A program made the translations under genes and the position numbers. A stretch of 64,000 nucleotides of DNA, from contig SSBO01000001.1 of assembly GCA_005281725.1 (NCBI GenBank), positions 6,370,399-6,434,398 on the forward strand, given 5' to 3'. Each line of letters opens with the position of its first letter. The first letter of the stretch is position 1. Positions 12,901-25,500 of the stretch are shown here, piece after piece. The notes below the pieces were generated by a model, which searched no databases, had not been told where the DNA came from, and was given only the letters and a program-made list of their open reading frames with translations. This DNA comes from Wuchereria bancrofti. Lineage: Eukaryota; Nematoda; Chromadorea; Rhabditida; Onchocercidae.

Positions 12901-14916
12901 TACTTTCCGGCATAATCCTTATACTACGTAGATAATTAAAGTGATTTTTGCAAATAACCTAATCTAAATCCGATTGGGATTAAAGAAATTCGCTCAGTGA
13001 TCGTGGCTAAAATGAGATTTTTTTCGTATATGTGGTTTTAGGATATTTTGGGTTCTACTCGAATGTACCGTACTCTTTATGAAGTTTGCATGAAGCAGAG
13101 GAAAATGATTATATGTCGATATACTCAAAAGGCGAATGTACCGCCAAAGCTTGTCGCTTTGGTGCCACAAGCGTCCGTTGCTGAGGATAGTTCAAAAGTT
13201 TATATATATATATATATATATATATGCATATCTTCGTCTTTCTTTACCTAGCCTTTCTTCAAAAGAAGATATTTTCAATTTACTTGCTGTAACCGATGTA
13301 TATTTAGGACGAGTTCAATTCAAAATTTCGTTACCCTGGGTTTCATCTGATATATTTGCCATTTACAGAAGATAAGCGTGATTTCAGCGAACAAATGACT
13401 CATCCAGACGGCGAATGGCCAGCTGGTATTTTATACTTTTTAACTGGACAGTTGCGTATTTCGAATTAAAACCTCATTCGTAAATAGTATAAAGTATGGG
13501 TATAAGCAATAGGAAACTATTGAGGACTTGAAGTTTGTAGATTACAAAGGCTTCAGTTTTTCTAAAACTAGTTTTTTTTTTTCTAAAACTAGTCAATTTC
13601 TAGCGTCAAAGGAACAGATTGAAGTGGCAGAAAAATTGGTGAAAAAACTTACATCTGGTTATTTTCCCGAAAAATTTTATAATCCAGGTAAGTGGCTCCA
13701 AGTTTGTTCGACTATTTTGACAAGAAATAACACTTAGTTATTTGTTGCGAAGCCATTTTAAACAGTTTTGCTACTTGATTTTTTTTTCGAAATATTAAGT
13801 ATATCATCCTTTATTTTCAGTATTGCAAAAACATTATAAAGTGGTTGAAGCTCTTGCTCTAGATTGTGATGAAATAGCGGAAGTTCAAGATCAGATCCGT
13901 ATGTTTCTTTTTTTTGCATCGTGGATTTGTTAAATGATTTGTAAAAGGATTGGTATTGTGAGCTTTATTTAAGAGCTGAGATGCTTAACCATGTTCGCTT
14001 GCAGTTAATAAACGGATGACTCAGTAAGCTGAACGTTAAGAGAGTTCTATAAATAGATATAAAAGTGTTTTGACGCTCTAGTAACAGTGCTACAAACAGT
14101 TAACTTTTGCATGTCACAATGATTGTACTGGAACACTAAAAATTTTAAATTGACCAACCTCAGTTAATCAACCTCAAGTGGTGTCAGCTTTCACCTAACA
14201 GCTCTGTAGAAAAGTAACATTCTAGAGCCATATTTTGCGTACGATAATTTTCGGAAAAGGGTAGAAAAGGAGTTGGACGAATTTCGTTCCTGCTTACCAT
14301 CTGAAAGTTGCAATTCAGAGCAAAAATTCAGTAAGGAAGCAAAAAAGGCTGGTCATATAAGTTAGTTTTAGAGGTTTTTTTTTTTCATTTATATGTTGAA
14401 TTGAACTCTTTATCTTGCATTTCCATATTTGTGCTTGCAAATGCTTCTATTTGTCGTTCCGGAACCTATTTGGAGTAAAGATGTTTTCTGTAAGTAGGTG
14501 AACATATATTTATCATCACTTTAGCAAATTTTTTCAAATAATTTTTTATTTACTGAACAGGTAACACATGGAATACAAAAAGGAAGAAATCGATGGACAA
14601 AAGCTTGCTGTATTTGGCTAATAATCACTTGGTAAATTAAAATGCTAATTTTGTTTGACATATTTATGCTAGTTTTGTTTGGCGGTACCTATTTTAAATG
14701 TAACGAATCCATAACTTCTTTTTGCCTTAATACTAATTTTTGCTTAAAAATAACTATTTTCAACTTGCTTTTTCTAAACACTGCAAATTTCAGCTAGAGA
14801 AAATGACGGTGATGCAGTTAAAAAAGAAAGCAGTCGAGGAGCTCATTCACATTAAACCACATGCTAAAAAGGCAGACATCATTGATGCAATCCAGGAGCA
14901 CTACAGAAGCACATAA
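9991..14916 (+). CDS. cku-70: Ku70 (XRCC6 family), DNA double-strand-break end-binding subunit
   Basis: Exons: 9991-10170, 10247-10324, 10666-10765, 11008-11107, 11211-11388, 11523-11581, 11736-11847, 12098-12175, 12342-12459, 12662-12750, 13042-13197, 13308-13425, 13604-13687, 13821-13898, 14226-14330, 14561-14631, 14794-14916. They total 1,827 bases, 608 aa, essentially the length of human Ku70. Ku70 pairs with Ku80 in a ring that threads onto broken DNA ends and recruits the non-homologous end-joining machinery in the nucleus. Order seen: an acidic N-terminal leader; a von Willebrand A-type domain from about residue 28 (CTIFLVDASPKMFEKY, later RTVYLLTNETNLFG); a beta-barrel core (LLGFKPLSCLKITHH, PPKLVALVPQ, YPGFHLIYLPFTEDKRDF); a helical arm (VLQKHYKVVEALALD); a basic KRKK patch; and a C-terminal SAP DNA-binding motif (MTVMQLKKKAVEELIHIK). 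The third intron appears to use a GC donor. Stop is TAA at 14914-14916. Confidence 0.95.
10797..10834 (+). repeat. Perfect 18-bp inverted repeat (2-base loop) in Ku70 intron 3
   Basis: Left arm 10797-10814 and right arm 10817-10834 are exact reverse complements separated by GT. The loop and right arm together read GTAAGAG, a near-consensus donor, so the hairpin tip carries an unused-looking 5' splice site 49 bases past the inferred exon end. Confidence 0.9.
12833..13024 (+). repeat. Direct repeat in Ku70 intron 10
   Basis: Two copies of a ~24-base unit beginning TCGTGGCTAAAATGAGATTT, at about 12833-12857 and 13001-13024. The second copy lies just upstream of the acceptor at 13041. A short local duplication. 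Confidence 0.8.
13199..13224 (+). repeat. TA microsatellite beside a Ku70 splice donor
   Basis: An uninterrupted (TA)n tract begins at the donor of the exon ending at 13197 (AAAA|GTTTATATA). A second (TA)n run sits near 12018-12035 in another Ku70 intron. Confidence 0.9.
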
Positions 14917-15299
14917 ATTTTACCTTCATTATTAATGATGTGTTTGTAAATCTGATTATTTAAGACTTAGAAGAGGCTACGGGATCGAGCTATTTAAAAA
15001 TTATTTTAAACACTCGAACTCCATTTTAAAATGTATTTACTTAGAATAAGTACTCAAAAACTCTGTATGTAGATCTTGTTTTATGTTTCACGGTTTTATA
15101 TTTTAAATTGTCGATTAGCTATGAAGACTAGGTGTTGAAGAAGTTATATAAGTTTTTTATTTGCTATCTTATTTTCAGTTTCGAAAAATCCTTCACCATT
15201 TACTTGTACAGCTTCCTTTTCTTTTTTCTAATCAGGCAGGGACATGTGAAAATTACCATATTGCGCTGACAAATAGTTTATGTGAACAATACTGACCAA

Positions 15300-15305
15300 A
15301 ATAAA
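15300..15305 (+). terminator. Candidate Ku70 polyadenylation signal
   Basis: AATAAA on the plus strand about 385 bases after the Ku70 stop and before the convergent far-1 stop at 15444. Non-canonical signals closer to the stop (for example AATAAG near 15042) are possible. Confidence 0.35.
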
Positions 15306-15443
15306 AATTTCAGAAATGAATCCAACAATTTAATTAATTTCTAACAATGCCTCTGTTTTACCCCAAAATTGTTTTTCCAAATAGGTGTAAAATACAACAG
15401 AAGGTAACGAATACATTATTAATGTTTCGATTGCCAAACTTCT

Positions 15444-16889
15444 CTAATTCTTTTGTAAAAAGGTACTCGCGATCCTTTTGAGTTTTTCGTCTGAAATATT
15501 ATTCATAATAAAATGTTAAGCAATAATTTGAAATGTAAAGTCATAGATTTCTTCGTGGAAGCATATACAAATTGTCATAAAACTTTTAAATATTCCCATG
15601 GAAATTAAGTTCCAGAATGTTTAGTTTGACATAAAGCATAAGTTACGAGAGATTTTACATTGTCATTCTTCAATACTCGAGAATTACTTTCAGTTATAAG
15701 TTTTTTAAAGAAAAGCTCACTGCCAATGATTTTGGCGATGGCAGGGAATGTCACTTTCAGTTCTTCCTTAGTTTCTTCACTGAGTGCTTGATATTTAGCA
15801 ATGATATCTCGGGCTGCTTGTTTAATTTTTTCTGTATCAAGCTTGTGCCCATCGTCTGATCGCAATGATCGTGCCTTGGCGATTATCTTAAATTTTAATT
15901 ATTTCAATGTCCCATTCATGAGCTGATATTTTCATTTTTTGAATACACCTGATTCTGGTATAAAATCTGTTCGGCTATTTCCATGTTAAATGTTAGCTGA
16001 AATTAATAAAATAAACTGAACAAAGTTGAGCATAATAGAGAAACAGAAATGGAATGGATCAGATTTACTACATTATTTTGTTTAACCAATATTTTTACAG
16101 AGGCAGAAAAGGCAAAGTTAACGAATAAATTGGGCGCTACAAACAAAGAAGATTTGGGCGTCTTTCATAGGAAAATGTGTTAATAACCTCATCGACAAAT
16201 GTTTTAGCATCTGGCTTTAAGCTGTCAATTTTTGCTTTGACGAAATTTCGTAGTTCCACCGCGTTTTTGTAAAGTTTATCGGACTTGTCTTTAAGCGCTT
16301 CCAGTGCAGCATCTTCATTTGCAAACGTCGCATGTTTGCTTGCTAATTCACGAAGAATTTCTTTATCTTCCACTGTCAGATCTTTGTAGAAATTTCTCAC
16401 TTCTTCCGGTATAAATTCTTCAAGTATTGCAAACATTATTTGGTAAGTTCATTAATGAAATTACCGCAAATTTATAAAGCTTTCTTCTCAACACGACTGT
16501 TTTAAAGTATTCATTACAAGACAAACTTTGAAATATGAATTTAAGAAACCAAATTACATGCCGATTAAAGATCAAGGAGAGATTAAATTTATGATTATTA
16601 TAAAGATCTAATTGAATAAGTTTGTGGATTTCATAAAATGTTTAGAATTTTGGCTCCTTCTAATTAAATTTATAAACATAAGAGTATAAAGTACATAAAG
16701 ATAAGAGCATAAAGATATTTCATGGATCTCATATTTTTATGTTTTTACCTTTATATCGTTTGTACTCTTTTGCTTGTATTCTATGCTTCACATACCTTTA
16801 TATTCTTCCGGAATGTTACTCATAGAGAAAGGAATAACATTTGCCATAGTAGTGCCAATTAATGCCAGCAGAATCAATCGGTGGTACAT
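15444..16889 (-). CDS. far-1: Fatty acid- and retinol-binding protein FAR-1 (Ov20 / gp-FAR-1 family)
   Basis: Four exons: 16889-16796, 16417-16188, 15886-15721, 15490-15444, totalling 178 aa, the usual filarial FAR-1 length. FAR proteins are small all-helical carriers, unique to nematodes, that bind fatty acids and retinol and are secreted at the parasite surface; they are strong antigens in filarial infection. The sequence opens with a signal peptide (MYHRLILLALIGTTMA, cleavage likely before NVIP) and continues with SNIPEEYKEFIPEEVRNF, ELASKHATFANEDAALEAL, SDKLYKNAVELRNFVKAKI, QAARDIIAKYQALSEETK and the terminal ASTFLQKN. I see no N-X-S/T sequon in the mature chain. The last exon carries only about 15 codons; without its splicing, exon 3 reads on for some 30 unrelated codons. 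A CTGCAG acceptor-like site lies about 30 bases upstream of the ATG. Convergent with Ku70. Confidence 0.97.
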
Positions 16890-17520
16890 TTTAATTGTCA
16901 ACGAAAGTTTCTCAATTGTCTGCAGTAATTCCAGGCGGCTAATTTGGAATTAAAGATAAGCGGAAAAATGTTAACTCACACAAATAAAATTCATTTCGGT
17001 GACATTTTCATTAAAGCTTGACCTTTCAATAGTAAATATATAGAAAGAATATTGTTTGTTTGTTCGTTAAGATGTAAAGGAAGAGAAAGTTGTGGATGAA
17101 TATCAATTCAAATTTAATGATTTTATTTTAGGATTTTTTTTAGCTATTCTTAATTTTCAGAAACAAAAAAAAAGAGTCAGAATAGAGCCTTAAGCTTCCA
17201 AAGAGTTACGTTTATTGGACTTAGTGATTTAATGCTTCGCGTTGGACGTCACTTTCACTAGATTTGACTAAAATGATGACTTTAACTGAGGTGATGGCAG
17301 TAGTAAAAATTAAGAAAAGTGGTAACACTTAAACTTTACCAAATTATCGCTGTAAATTCATTCTTTAAAAATTGCTTTAAAAATTGCTAAACGGGTCGAA
17401 AGTTTATGACTCCTGAATTTTTTGGAAATATTATATGTTACAAATCTTTACTCACAGTTAAATTTCCCAGTCTTAATTTGCGCTCTCCTCTCATGTTAAC
17501 AAGCCCGAAAACTTCTTTTG

Positions 17521-17604
17521 TACCCCATGCATTAATATACACCATTAATATACACTAAAAATTTAATATACACTTATACCCCATGCATTAATATACACTA
17601 AAAA
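17521..17604. repeat. Short tandem repeat, unit (C/T)ATTAATATACAC
   Basis: Four imperfect copies of a unit around ATTAATATACAC, with the longer block ACCCCATGCATTAATATACA occurring twice, indicating nested local duplication. Confidence 0.8.
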
Positions 17605-17781
17605 AAAAGATTCTAGAAGCAGAGGTGCTGAGCATAACGTAAATGGTACCATAAATGGCCTACATAAAATTCGCTCCCTATTATATTATCATAAATTCCA
17701 AAACATTCCATTGTATCATGAAACCCTGTGATTCTCAACATACACTGTCTCCGTTGATAGCAAATATTAACACTTTTTAGT

Positions 17782-17827
17782 TTTTTAGTAGAAATCGTTT
17801 ATAAGTTTTTAGTAGAAATCGTTCATA
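17782..17827. repeat. Tandem duplication, unit TTTTAGTAGAAATCGTT
   Basis: Two adjacent ~24-base copies (TTTTAGTAGAAATCGTTTAT then TTTTAGTAGAAATCGTTCAT) differing at one base. Confidence 0.8.
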
Positions 17828-19799
17828 AAAAAAATGATGAAAGAGGCAATGAAATAAGTGAATTTATCAGCTGTATCAGCTCGCAAATCATAAATATGAG
17901 ATGGTTGTCTGCAATATTTGATTTAATCACATAGAAATTTCACTGGTTAAAGTAATGCACAAATCAAAATTTCCGCCCACACAAGCATTCCATTAAACCT
18001 CACTTCAATCTATAATTCTTAACAATAAAACTTGAACTTCAAATGCTTCCAAATAAAGATGAAACATAAGGACGAATTGTCTGATTTGTGGCTTTCTGAA
18101 AATAAGAAATCAAAAACAAACAAAAGCAGTATCATGTGGATAATTTTCTGAGCAACTTCTTACGATCATTAGCATAACAAGTGCTATCAGGAATTTCTTA
18201 TGACATAGAGAAAGTTTTACAGAAATAGATGAAACTTATATTGCAACTGCTCTCAAAATCACATTTCATGCTTATATGAACTTCAACTGGAAAAGCGAAA
18301 AATGGCTCAAAATTGGATAATTAAATGCTTTCTGACTCATTTTGCTATCAATTTAGAAGTGGAAGTGATATGATATGAAAGATATATACGGTAAATCATA
18401 TCAATATACTGATAAAAGGGAAGATGAGGGAGAGGACTGGATGGAGAGGGCAATAGCAATAGCGATGAAGCAGCAACGACAACAGTAACTGAAATAAACT
18501 GGATATGAGCTAATTCTTCTGACGAGTGCTTTTATCAGTCACATTCTGCACACTTTATATCAGTATGTAAGCTTCCAAATGAGAGGTTAATTGAGAGGAG
18601 AAAGAGGCTAAACTGCATCATTCTTTCAGCAAAACTACCCCTAATCCATTGAAAGTTTTAGATGTTGCCGAACAGCTGTTGTCTGTATGAAACATCTTTC
18701 GTTTCGCAGTAAAAATCAGAGTTCAACGGAATTTTCTGAAACAAGATATCATACATTTTAAAGTAGCCTTTGACTTATAACACTTTGTAGCACATTCTTG
18801 CTTGGAACGAAGGGAAAGTGGAAAGACCAACGAGCAGTAGCAATTCCAAGCTAACAAAATTGGCTAACTTAATTTTATACTTCCTCAAATATGTGTCCAG
18901 AGCTAACAGCAAATGTCATTTATAAATGAAAATTGTTTAGTTAGGTTTTTCTAGAAAAGATTGACTCACATCTTACTTAGCAAAATTTAGGCTTTTAAAA
19001 TTCTAAACTTCTAGCAAGTTTGAAATTTTTAAATCCAGCTAGACTTAAAGAGCTTAAGGAAGTGAAGGTAAACAAGTTAATCTTCTTCTTTCATATGTGT
19101 TTACTTCATTTTGTAGACCTGATAATACCTTCCAAAATACTACCCTGTCTGGAAAGTTTAGATCCCATCTCAATTTCCATACTTTTCCTTACGTTAAAAA
19201 AACGTCTCGCAGCAAATGTGTCTCACACATAACAATAACTGTGGACTAATCAGATCTCTTTCAAGCAGAAAACAATCGATCAACGATTCACAGAATTGCT
19301 AACTGGTTTCTTTCACTGCAGATAATATCTCTCCGCAACATACAGCTCTTAATAATCTTGAAATCCAAAAAGCCTATTTTTGGAATTCCCTTAGATTTTT
19401 TAATGGATTCAGAATGAACGCAACGCAAGTTTGCAAAGAGAAAAAGAGAATGAGTAAAAACTTTATTGGTTATATTACATAGAATTGACAAATTAAAAGC
19501 AAATTATTGTAAGCAAACACATTCACTATTATAGACAACATCTATTTCCTATAAAATGCCAGGCATTTATTATAAATACCAGACTAAATAATAGAGTATG
19601 CGGAGCTTTAAATTATTCACTAAGCAACAATAGGATGCTTTTTAACTACTCAGAATTTAAACAAACAAGAATGAACAAGAAAGTAAATGAAGTACCTTTC
19701 TTCTTGGTAAATTCTTCAGAACTAGAGAATATATGTGAGGAGGACAAATGTTAAGTGAATTTTAAAAGTTTTTGAAATATGAATTTGATGACTCAACAA

Positions 19800-19805
19800 T
19801 TTATT
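19800..19805 (-). terminator. Candidate polyadenylation signal of the amino-acid transporter
   Basis: AATAAA read on the minus strand, about 265 bases downstream of the transporter stop codon. Confidence 0.35.
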
Positions 19806-20068
19806 TGTTCCTTCAAATGGTATCCTTCACGAACTTAATAAAAGATAGAACAACAGCAATTTTTAATAATTTTATACCAGCATAAGTTAGAAGTTGGTTA
19901 TGAAAAAAAAGCAACTTAAAGAAAAAAACGTAAATTTTAACGTAAATTTTAAAAATTTTACAAAAGGAGGCAGCGAAGAAAACTCCAAGTAATTAAAAAT
20001 TTCCCACAGTCAAATGCGACTTTGATTCTTTTTTACCGATTTGAAAAAGATTTAGTTGATTACAAACT

Positions 20069-22842
20069 CTACACTGGCTGTCCAATTTTTCTGAATATTT
20101 CAATCAATGCAGTGTATGATCCTGCTACCAGACCAATTAGTGCAAAAAGTAATAATGTTAAGTCGATTATCCAAACCTTGAGCACTAATTTGCCTCGAGA
20201 ATGCGAGACCTAAAAAATTGACTTTTATGCAATGGAAGTTTTAAATTTACTTAGCATAATATATCGTGTGATTCTTACAATTTCTCACTATCGACTAATA
20301 AAAATACCTATGACTAAGCACTTCCTGAAATAAATATCATTTAATATCTTCTCGGAGTCTAATTTTCTAACAGGAACTTATAAAGAAAATTATTAAAAAA
20401 AGAAAAGTTATAAAAAATTACAAGGAGATCAATGAAAGGTGGGAAGAGCAGAGCCATCGAAGATCCTGAGAATGCTCCAATAAATGAGATAAATAAGGCA
20501 AGATGGGGAATAAGTTCTGCAATTGCACCTGAAAAAAGAAACAATTAGTATTCCATGGCAAAATCTACTACAGAAACTTGATGTAATACTTGATTTTTAC
20601 ATCGAACTAGGAATCGGTAAAGTTTTTGTAAGAAATTCATGTAAAAGGATAAATATTCAGAGTTTCTAATATAGAAAAAACAAAAAATGAGCTGACATGT
20701 CAACAATACAATTCCGTATCGCGCAAAATAAATGTACGCTGTCTGACTTTCGACTGGGATTTTTCTAGTCATCCATTTTTCGACTCGTTCCATTGGAATA
20801 AAAAATTGTAAAGGATATGACACCATTACACATAACGAAAAAATGAGTTTAATGCTTTGGTACATTCTGAAAATAAAAAAAGTTTTAAAAAACTCAAAAA
20901 ACAATACAATTAATAACATTGGGAATCCAAACTCACGAGAACTTTAATTCAGTTACAACTATAGGATTCAGGAAATTTGAACAAGTAACTTACGGTTCGT
21001 GTGGTACATTCAGAGTGATGGTATCGCTAACTTCATCACCAACGGCAAGGTAACCGTAAAATCCCATCATCGCAAATATAATCATCACAACCAAACATGA
21101 ACAATTCAAAACTCCATTCCATTTAATAAAAAGTTGTGGCTGGCTCATACGACTTTCTACCGGTAAAATCTATTAATAGCAGAATATTCACGACCTCAAA
21201 CTATCACAATATTGATCTGTAGCCCTTCCGAATGTATTCTTCCTTTTCAGCAAACATAAATCTTACAAAATTTTTATAAAAAGTTTCAGTGAAGAAAATC
21301 TATGGTTTCTGAAAATGACAAAACATCTATGGTTTCTGGAAATGACAAGATTAAAATCCAACAGAAAAAAACTGACTGGCTGGCAAAACTTCGTCATATT
21401 TACTCTATGACTGTATGAAATTAATTTCTATATTTCATCGAGCGCTAAAAAAACGCGAATATCAGTACTAAAATTTTGCATCATACCACGGCGACTCCCT
21501 CAAAAGCGAACAAAACTGTTCCGAAATAAAGAGGAATATTTTCAATCTGTCCAATAGCTGGAAAATCGGATGACGGTTTCAAATGAGTGAAGAAGAAGTA
21601 CAACAAGATAAATACGGCGGCTGTAAAAAGGGACATTTCTAAACAGTGAAGAAATAGCGTACAAAAAACTACTGGGTTATTTCTCAGCAAACAATGAGAT
21701 TTAGTAATGATTTAAAACTGTGAATGAGAAACTTACATAAATATAAGCAATTGGCAAGAAGGGCAAATGGAGCTAGCTTATTTAAATGACGAATCGAGCA
21801 AATCAACAGTATCGGAATAAGAAGCAATACCATCCAAACTGATCTCGATATATGGATCATCGTGTTCATATCGAAAAACTTGAAGGGACATTTCACGAGG
21901 GAAGATAGAAGAATTAATAAATGAATGTGCTAAAGTTCATTAAAATAAATTTATAAAAGAAGAAGGCATACGCTTTGGATGTTATCAGCCATAAACACAA
22001 AATACACACAGCAGAATCCAAGTTGCGCACAAAACATATTAATATTTAACAGCTGTCTGTAAATGACTATCAATTTTAATGTAAAGACTCAAATATGAAG
22101 TAGATTATTTAAAATAAAATTAAAATCACACACTTTATCTCAAATAGTGACTTATAACATTGAAATTTATAGCATACTTAAAGAAATATCCATGGATACT
22201 TATCCAGGTTGGTCCGCTTTCTACGGCACTCCGCATGACGTTAGCATAATCAATGACATCTCTGCCGTTTCTGTAAAACGAAAATATAAAATCTATGTTA
22301 TTTAAATTCCATCTTAATGAAAAACCCAAGGTAATTATAATTACTATCCTTTCATTAAAGAACTGTAAATTCTTGCACATTCTCGAAATCTTCAACAAAT
22401 TAACTGAAAAACTGATTTTGTAGAACTTAAGATTTTGGAAAAAAGAAATAAAACTAACCTTCGACAGATGTAATGTGCAGCATAAACTACCAACCTCATA
22501 CAATATAGGCATATGGCACACAGTATAACCATTAGAACCAAACCCAACTTAAAAAACATTGTTAAACATAATCGAAAATGTTTGAGTAGGAGGATGGAAA
22601 AGGCAACGATAAGAAGGCCAGCAACTCACCCATAGTCCAGCATGTTTAAAAGCAAGAGGTAATGAAAGTAGCCCAGTGCCCAACATAGCTTTAACCATAT
22701 GAGCGAACGCTTGTTCAGGACTCAAGCTGTTGTTATTCCTCGTTCGTTCTGCAAAAAGATAAGCTTCTTCGTAATCAACACCTCCACCATCATTCGGTGA
22801 AACAATCACGTTGTTTCCCGTTGCTATCACATTCGACCCCAT
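20069..22842 (-). CDS. SLC36-like proton-coupled amino acid transporter (Aa_trans family)
   Basis: Ten exons: 22842-22630, 22547-22459, 22270-22178, 22056-21972, 21929-21737, 21620-21487, 21169-20994, 20866-20697, 20528-20422, 20209-20069; 1,401 bases, 466 aa, typical for SLC36/PAT proteins. Members are multi-spanning (about 11 helices) symporters that move small neutral amino acids with protons across plasma or lysosomal membranes. The chain has a polar cytosolic N-terminus, then MLGTGLLSLPLAFKHAG in the first helix, CMRLVVYAAHYICRRNGRDV, AQLGFCCVYFVFMADN, RHLNKLAPFALLANCLYL, NIPLYFGTVLFAFEGVAVVL-type helix 6, GFYGYLAVGDEVSDTITLN, VMVSYPLQFFIPME, ISFIGAFSGSSMALLFPP and a last helix LLLFALIGLVAGSYTALIEI. 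The ATG at 22842 follows GTAG directly, suggesting a trans-spliced or UTR-spliced start. Substrate cannot be told from sequence; SLC38/AVT relatives are less likely given the match order. Confidence 0.92.
21298..21348. repeat. Tandem duplication in a transporter intron
   Basis: Two ~24-base copies starting ATCTATGGTTTCTG, differing at one base, three bases apart, inside the intron 21170-21486. Confidence 0.8.
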
Positions 22843-25154
22843 CTACAAATATTATCAATACAGTCTTCGCAAAAATCTTATTTCATTCTGAAATTGAATC
22901 AGTTACTGAAACATTTCAATAATAAAATTACTCGAACTATTAAAACTTTAAATCGCCTTAAAATCTTTTCGAAAATTAATAAACTGATTAATTAACTTCT
23001 AAAATATCATTTCCATTTTCTAATTAATTTATTAACAAATCAAAGAGAAGACGCAAAGGTTTATGTGATGCAGTACAAATGATAGTAAAATTCACACTCT
23101 GCTCGATCAGTAGCTGAGAACTGGCGGACTGCGACTTTCTTCAAAACCAACCAGTACCAGAAGTGTCTTCCCAATTTTAACATATATTCTTGTTTCCTCT
23201 TCTCGAATTCGATAATTATTTCTGGAATAAAATACCGAGGGGCTAGATTACTTTAAGTCAGCGAAAGTTCGCAACTGCGCCATTTAAAAAAATGGATGGA
23301 TTCACTTGCTGAGCAAACATGCGGGATTTTAAACCTATTTCATATTTGACCCATTTAAGAAGAAAGAAATTAAATAATCTGCTTAATTCATTCATCATTC
23401 CCAATTATTTAAAGACGAATTTCAACTATTTTTAATAAATAAGAATTTTATTATGCTTTCTCTGCATTAAAGACAGTTGGGAAAATCTGAATTTTTTAAG
23501 CTGTGAAACTTTTGAGTTTTAATTACTTTTTAAGTACATGTCGCATCGTTATACCGTTGTATGAATTTGTTATTAACAACTCAATAGCGGTTTGAACCAT
23601 TCCGAAAGAAATGTCCGTCGGCCTTAATCATATTTCCAACTAATTAAGACGAAAGCAAAAATGAGTCTTAGGTGATAAGTATACTGGATGGATGGATTTC
23701 CTAAACTTTCTTTAATAAGCAGTAAAAAAGTTTCGCACAATTAGGAATTTGGTTTTATTCCATCCCTCATCTTTTTCCTGGGTCAAAATAATACAGAAAT
23801 CGAATAAAAGATTTTTTTTTAAGACTTCTTAAATTCATTTTCATAAAAATCATGTGTAAAAAATAGATAGATCAGTTTTACACTAATTATAGATTAAGAA
23901 TTCTGGTTTCATTCATTTCATTATCCACCAGTAATATTTGTCATTGAGGAATTTTTTTTGAATCAAGATAAATGTGGTAATTTGGGAAAGGTTCGTATTA
24001 TTTGATTTATGATTATTGTTTATTGATGCCAGACTATTGTTTCTTGATAATCATAAGCAATCAAGAACTTTCCACATTTATCACTTCACTTTTGTTTTTT
24101 CCACCCTTTATTGCAGTATTTACTTTGTTTTCTCTAGCGTCTTTATTGATTTTTGCAGCAATTCAAGAGATTAATGTGAACATCCTTATTTTTTCCATAC
24201 TTTTTTGAAACATTCGGTTCTTTTTTATACAGAGGAATTTTGAAAAAATGGTACCAAATAAGTTGTGAAAGTACTATTATTATTGATAATAATATATTTT
24301 CTTCAGAAAGTCAGTCATATTCTTTAAATTATAATTTTGAGCTTTACTTAACATATATGGTTTATACTAGATTTTTTACCAATCACATTTTTTATCTTGC
24401 GATTTTATTTACAATAATGCCACGAAACTGATCGATGAGCAGAACCCTATGCAAAACTCATTGCAAATTTTACTTGTGAAAATACTACAGTAAATCAAGA
24501 GTATATCACAAAATTAAATCCACCATGCAAAGCACAACAGAATTTTGCTGGATAGCAAAGAAATTTTAAAAGCAGAAGTAATCGTGGAATTTATACATAA
24601 GATTTGTTAAAAAAATTTTCTGATCTGCCTCACGTTAAACCTTCGTGCCACGCCCCGCAGTGTCACGTCTCAATGATTGATTATGCCTCGATGAGCGGAA
24701 TTCACTGCTCTTTCTGCGTTTTAAGTACACATAATTTCTGACATGAATTTAACTAAATTAAAGATAGTTTAATTAGCGGTTTTCCTGTTCTGTTGTGTTC
24801 ATTAAGAATTAATCTCTTATTTATTTTTTAACTATTTAATTAATGATAAGATTGAAGTAATTGAATTCATACAGTTCATTAAAGCAGTAAGGTGTGCAGT
24901 GAATACCTTCTACGTTGCTTTAGGTAGAATTCACTCTTTTTTTATATTCCGGAAACTTTGAATGAATCTTAATATTTCTCATACCTTGTAGATCAATTTA
25001 TCTCTGTTGATTTTAGAGTGAGTAAAGGAATAGAATGTCATAAGAGGAGTGCTGCAATTCATTATTTTCTTTGTATGGTGACAAATTTAGTTAATTACTG
25101 ATTTCATTTAGCTTTTAAGTGCATGTGAATATACACAAACAACTTTAATTTCAG

Positions 25155-25500
25155 ATTTCCTTACGATGGTGCAGAAAATTTACGTTGTCATCCACCACAG
25201 ATCATAAATACAATGTAGAAAATGTTGGGATACTTTTCAAAAAAAAGAAAATTTAAAATTGAAATTGTTGGACATCACGAAGAGTTGCAGAATGACTTGG
25301 CTGCCGTTCATTCCACGCGAATATGCAAGCCTTGTAATTTAGATGCGTGTTAGTACACAGGCAGCCATAACATCGTTATCACCGAGTACTTCCTTTCAGA
25401 TGAATTTGAGAATGATGATATAACTGGTGTTAATATAATTTTTCAGTCACTACTGAATGATAATTTAATAAAAAAAGATCAAATCCTTTACCTTCATTAG
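25155..25500 (+). pseudogene. Decayed coding exon or gene relic with two in-frame TAG codons
   Basis: After a good acceptor (TTTAATTTCAG, ending 25154) one frame runs 115 codons to a TAG at 25498-25500, broken only by TAG at 25216-25218 and 25351-25353. The translated text looks protein-like (FPYDGAENLRCHPPQIINTM, KFKIEIVGHHEELQNDLAAV, ITEYFLSDEFENDDITGVN), with mixed codons and acidic clusters rather than AT-rich noise. I do not recognise the family. An upstream GC-richer open stretch near 24605-24740 could be another relic exon but the phase does not obviously join. Most likely a pseudogene; chance openness is the alternative. Confidence 0.4.

Larger units (their letters stand above)
16890..20068. 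other. Intergenic, far-1 5' flank to transporter 3' end
   Basis: About 3.2 kb, AT-rich, with no coding frame I can support. It contains the far-1 promoter by position, short tandem repeats at 17521-17604 and 17782-17827, and the probable transporter polyadenylation site near 19800. Confidence 0.6.

Noticed and set aside
14005..14023. A 19-base microexon in Ku70 reading LNKRMT, resembling the NKR segment of vertebrate Ku70.
   Set aside because: Including it breaks the phase into the next exon; joining 13898 directly to 14226 closes the frame and supplies the matching helix (NFRKRVEKELDEF).
20022..20213. Plus-strand open frame over the transporter's last exon.
   Set aside because: Antisense shadow of the conserved minus-strand exon.
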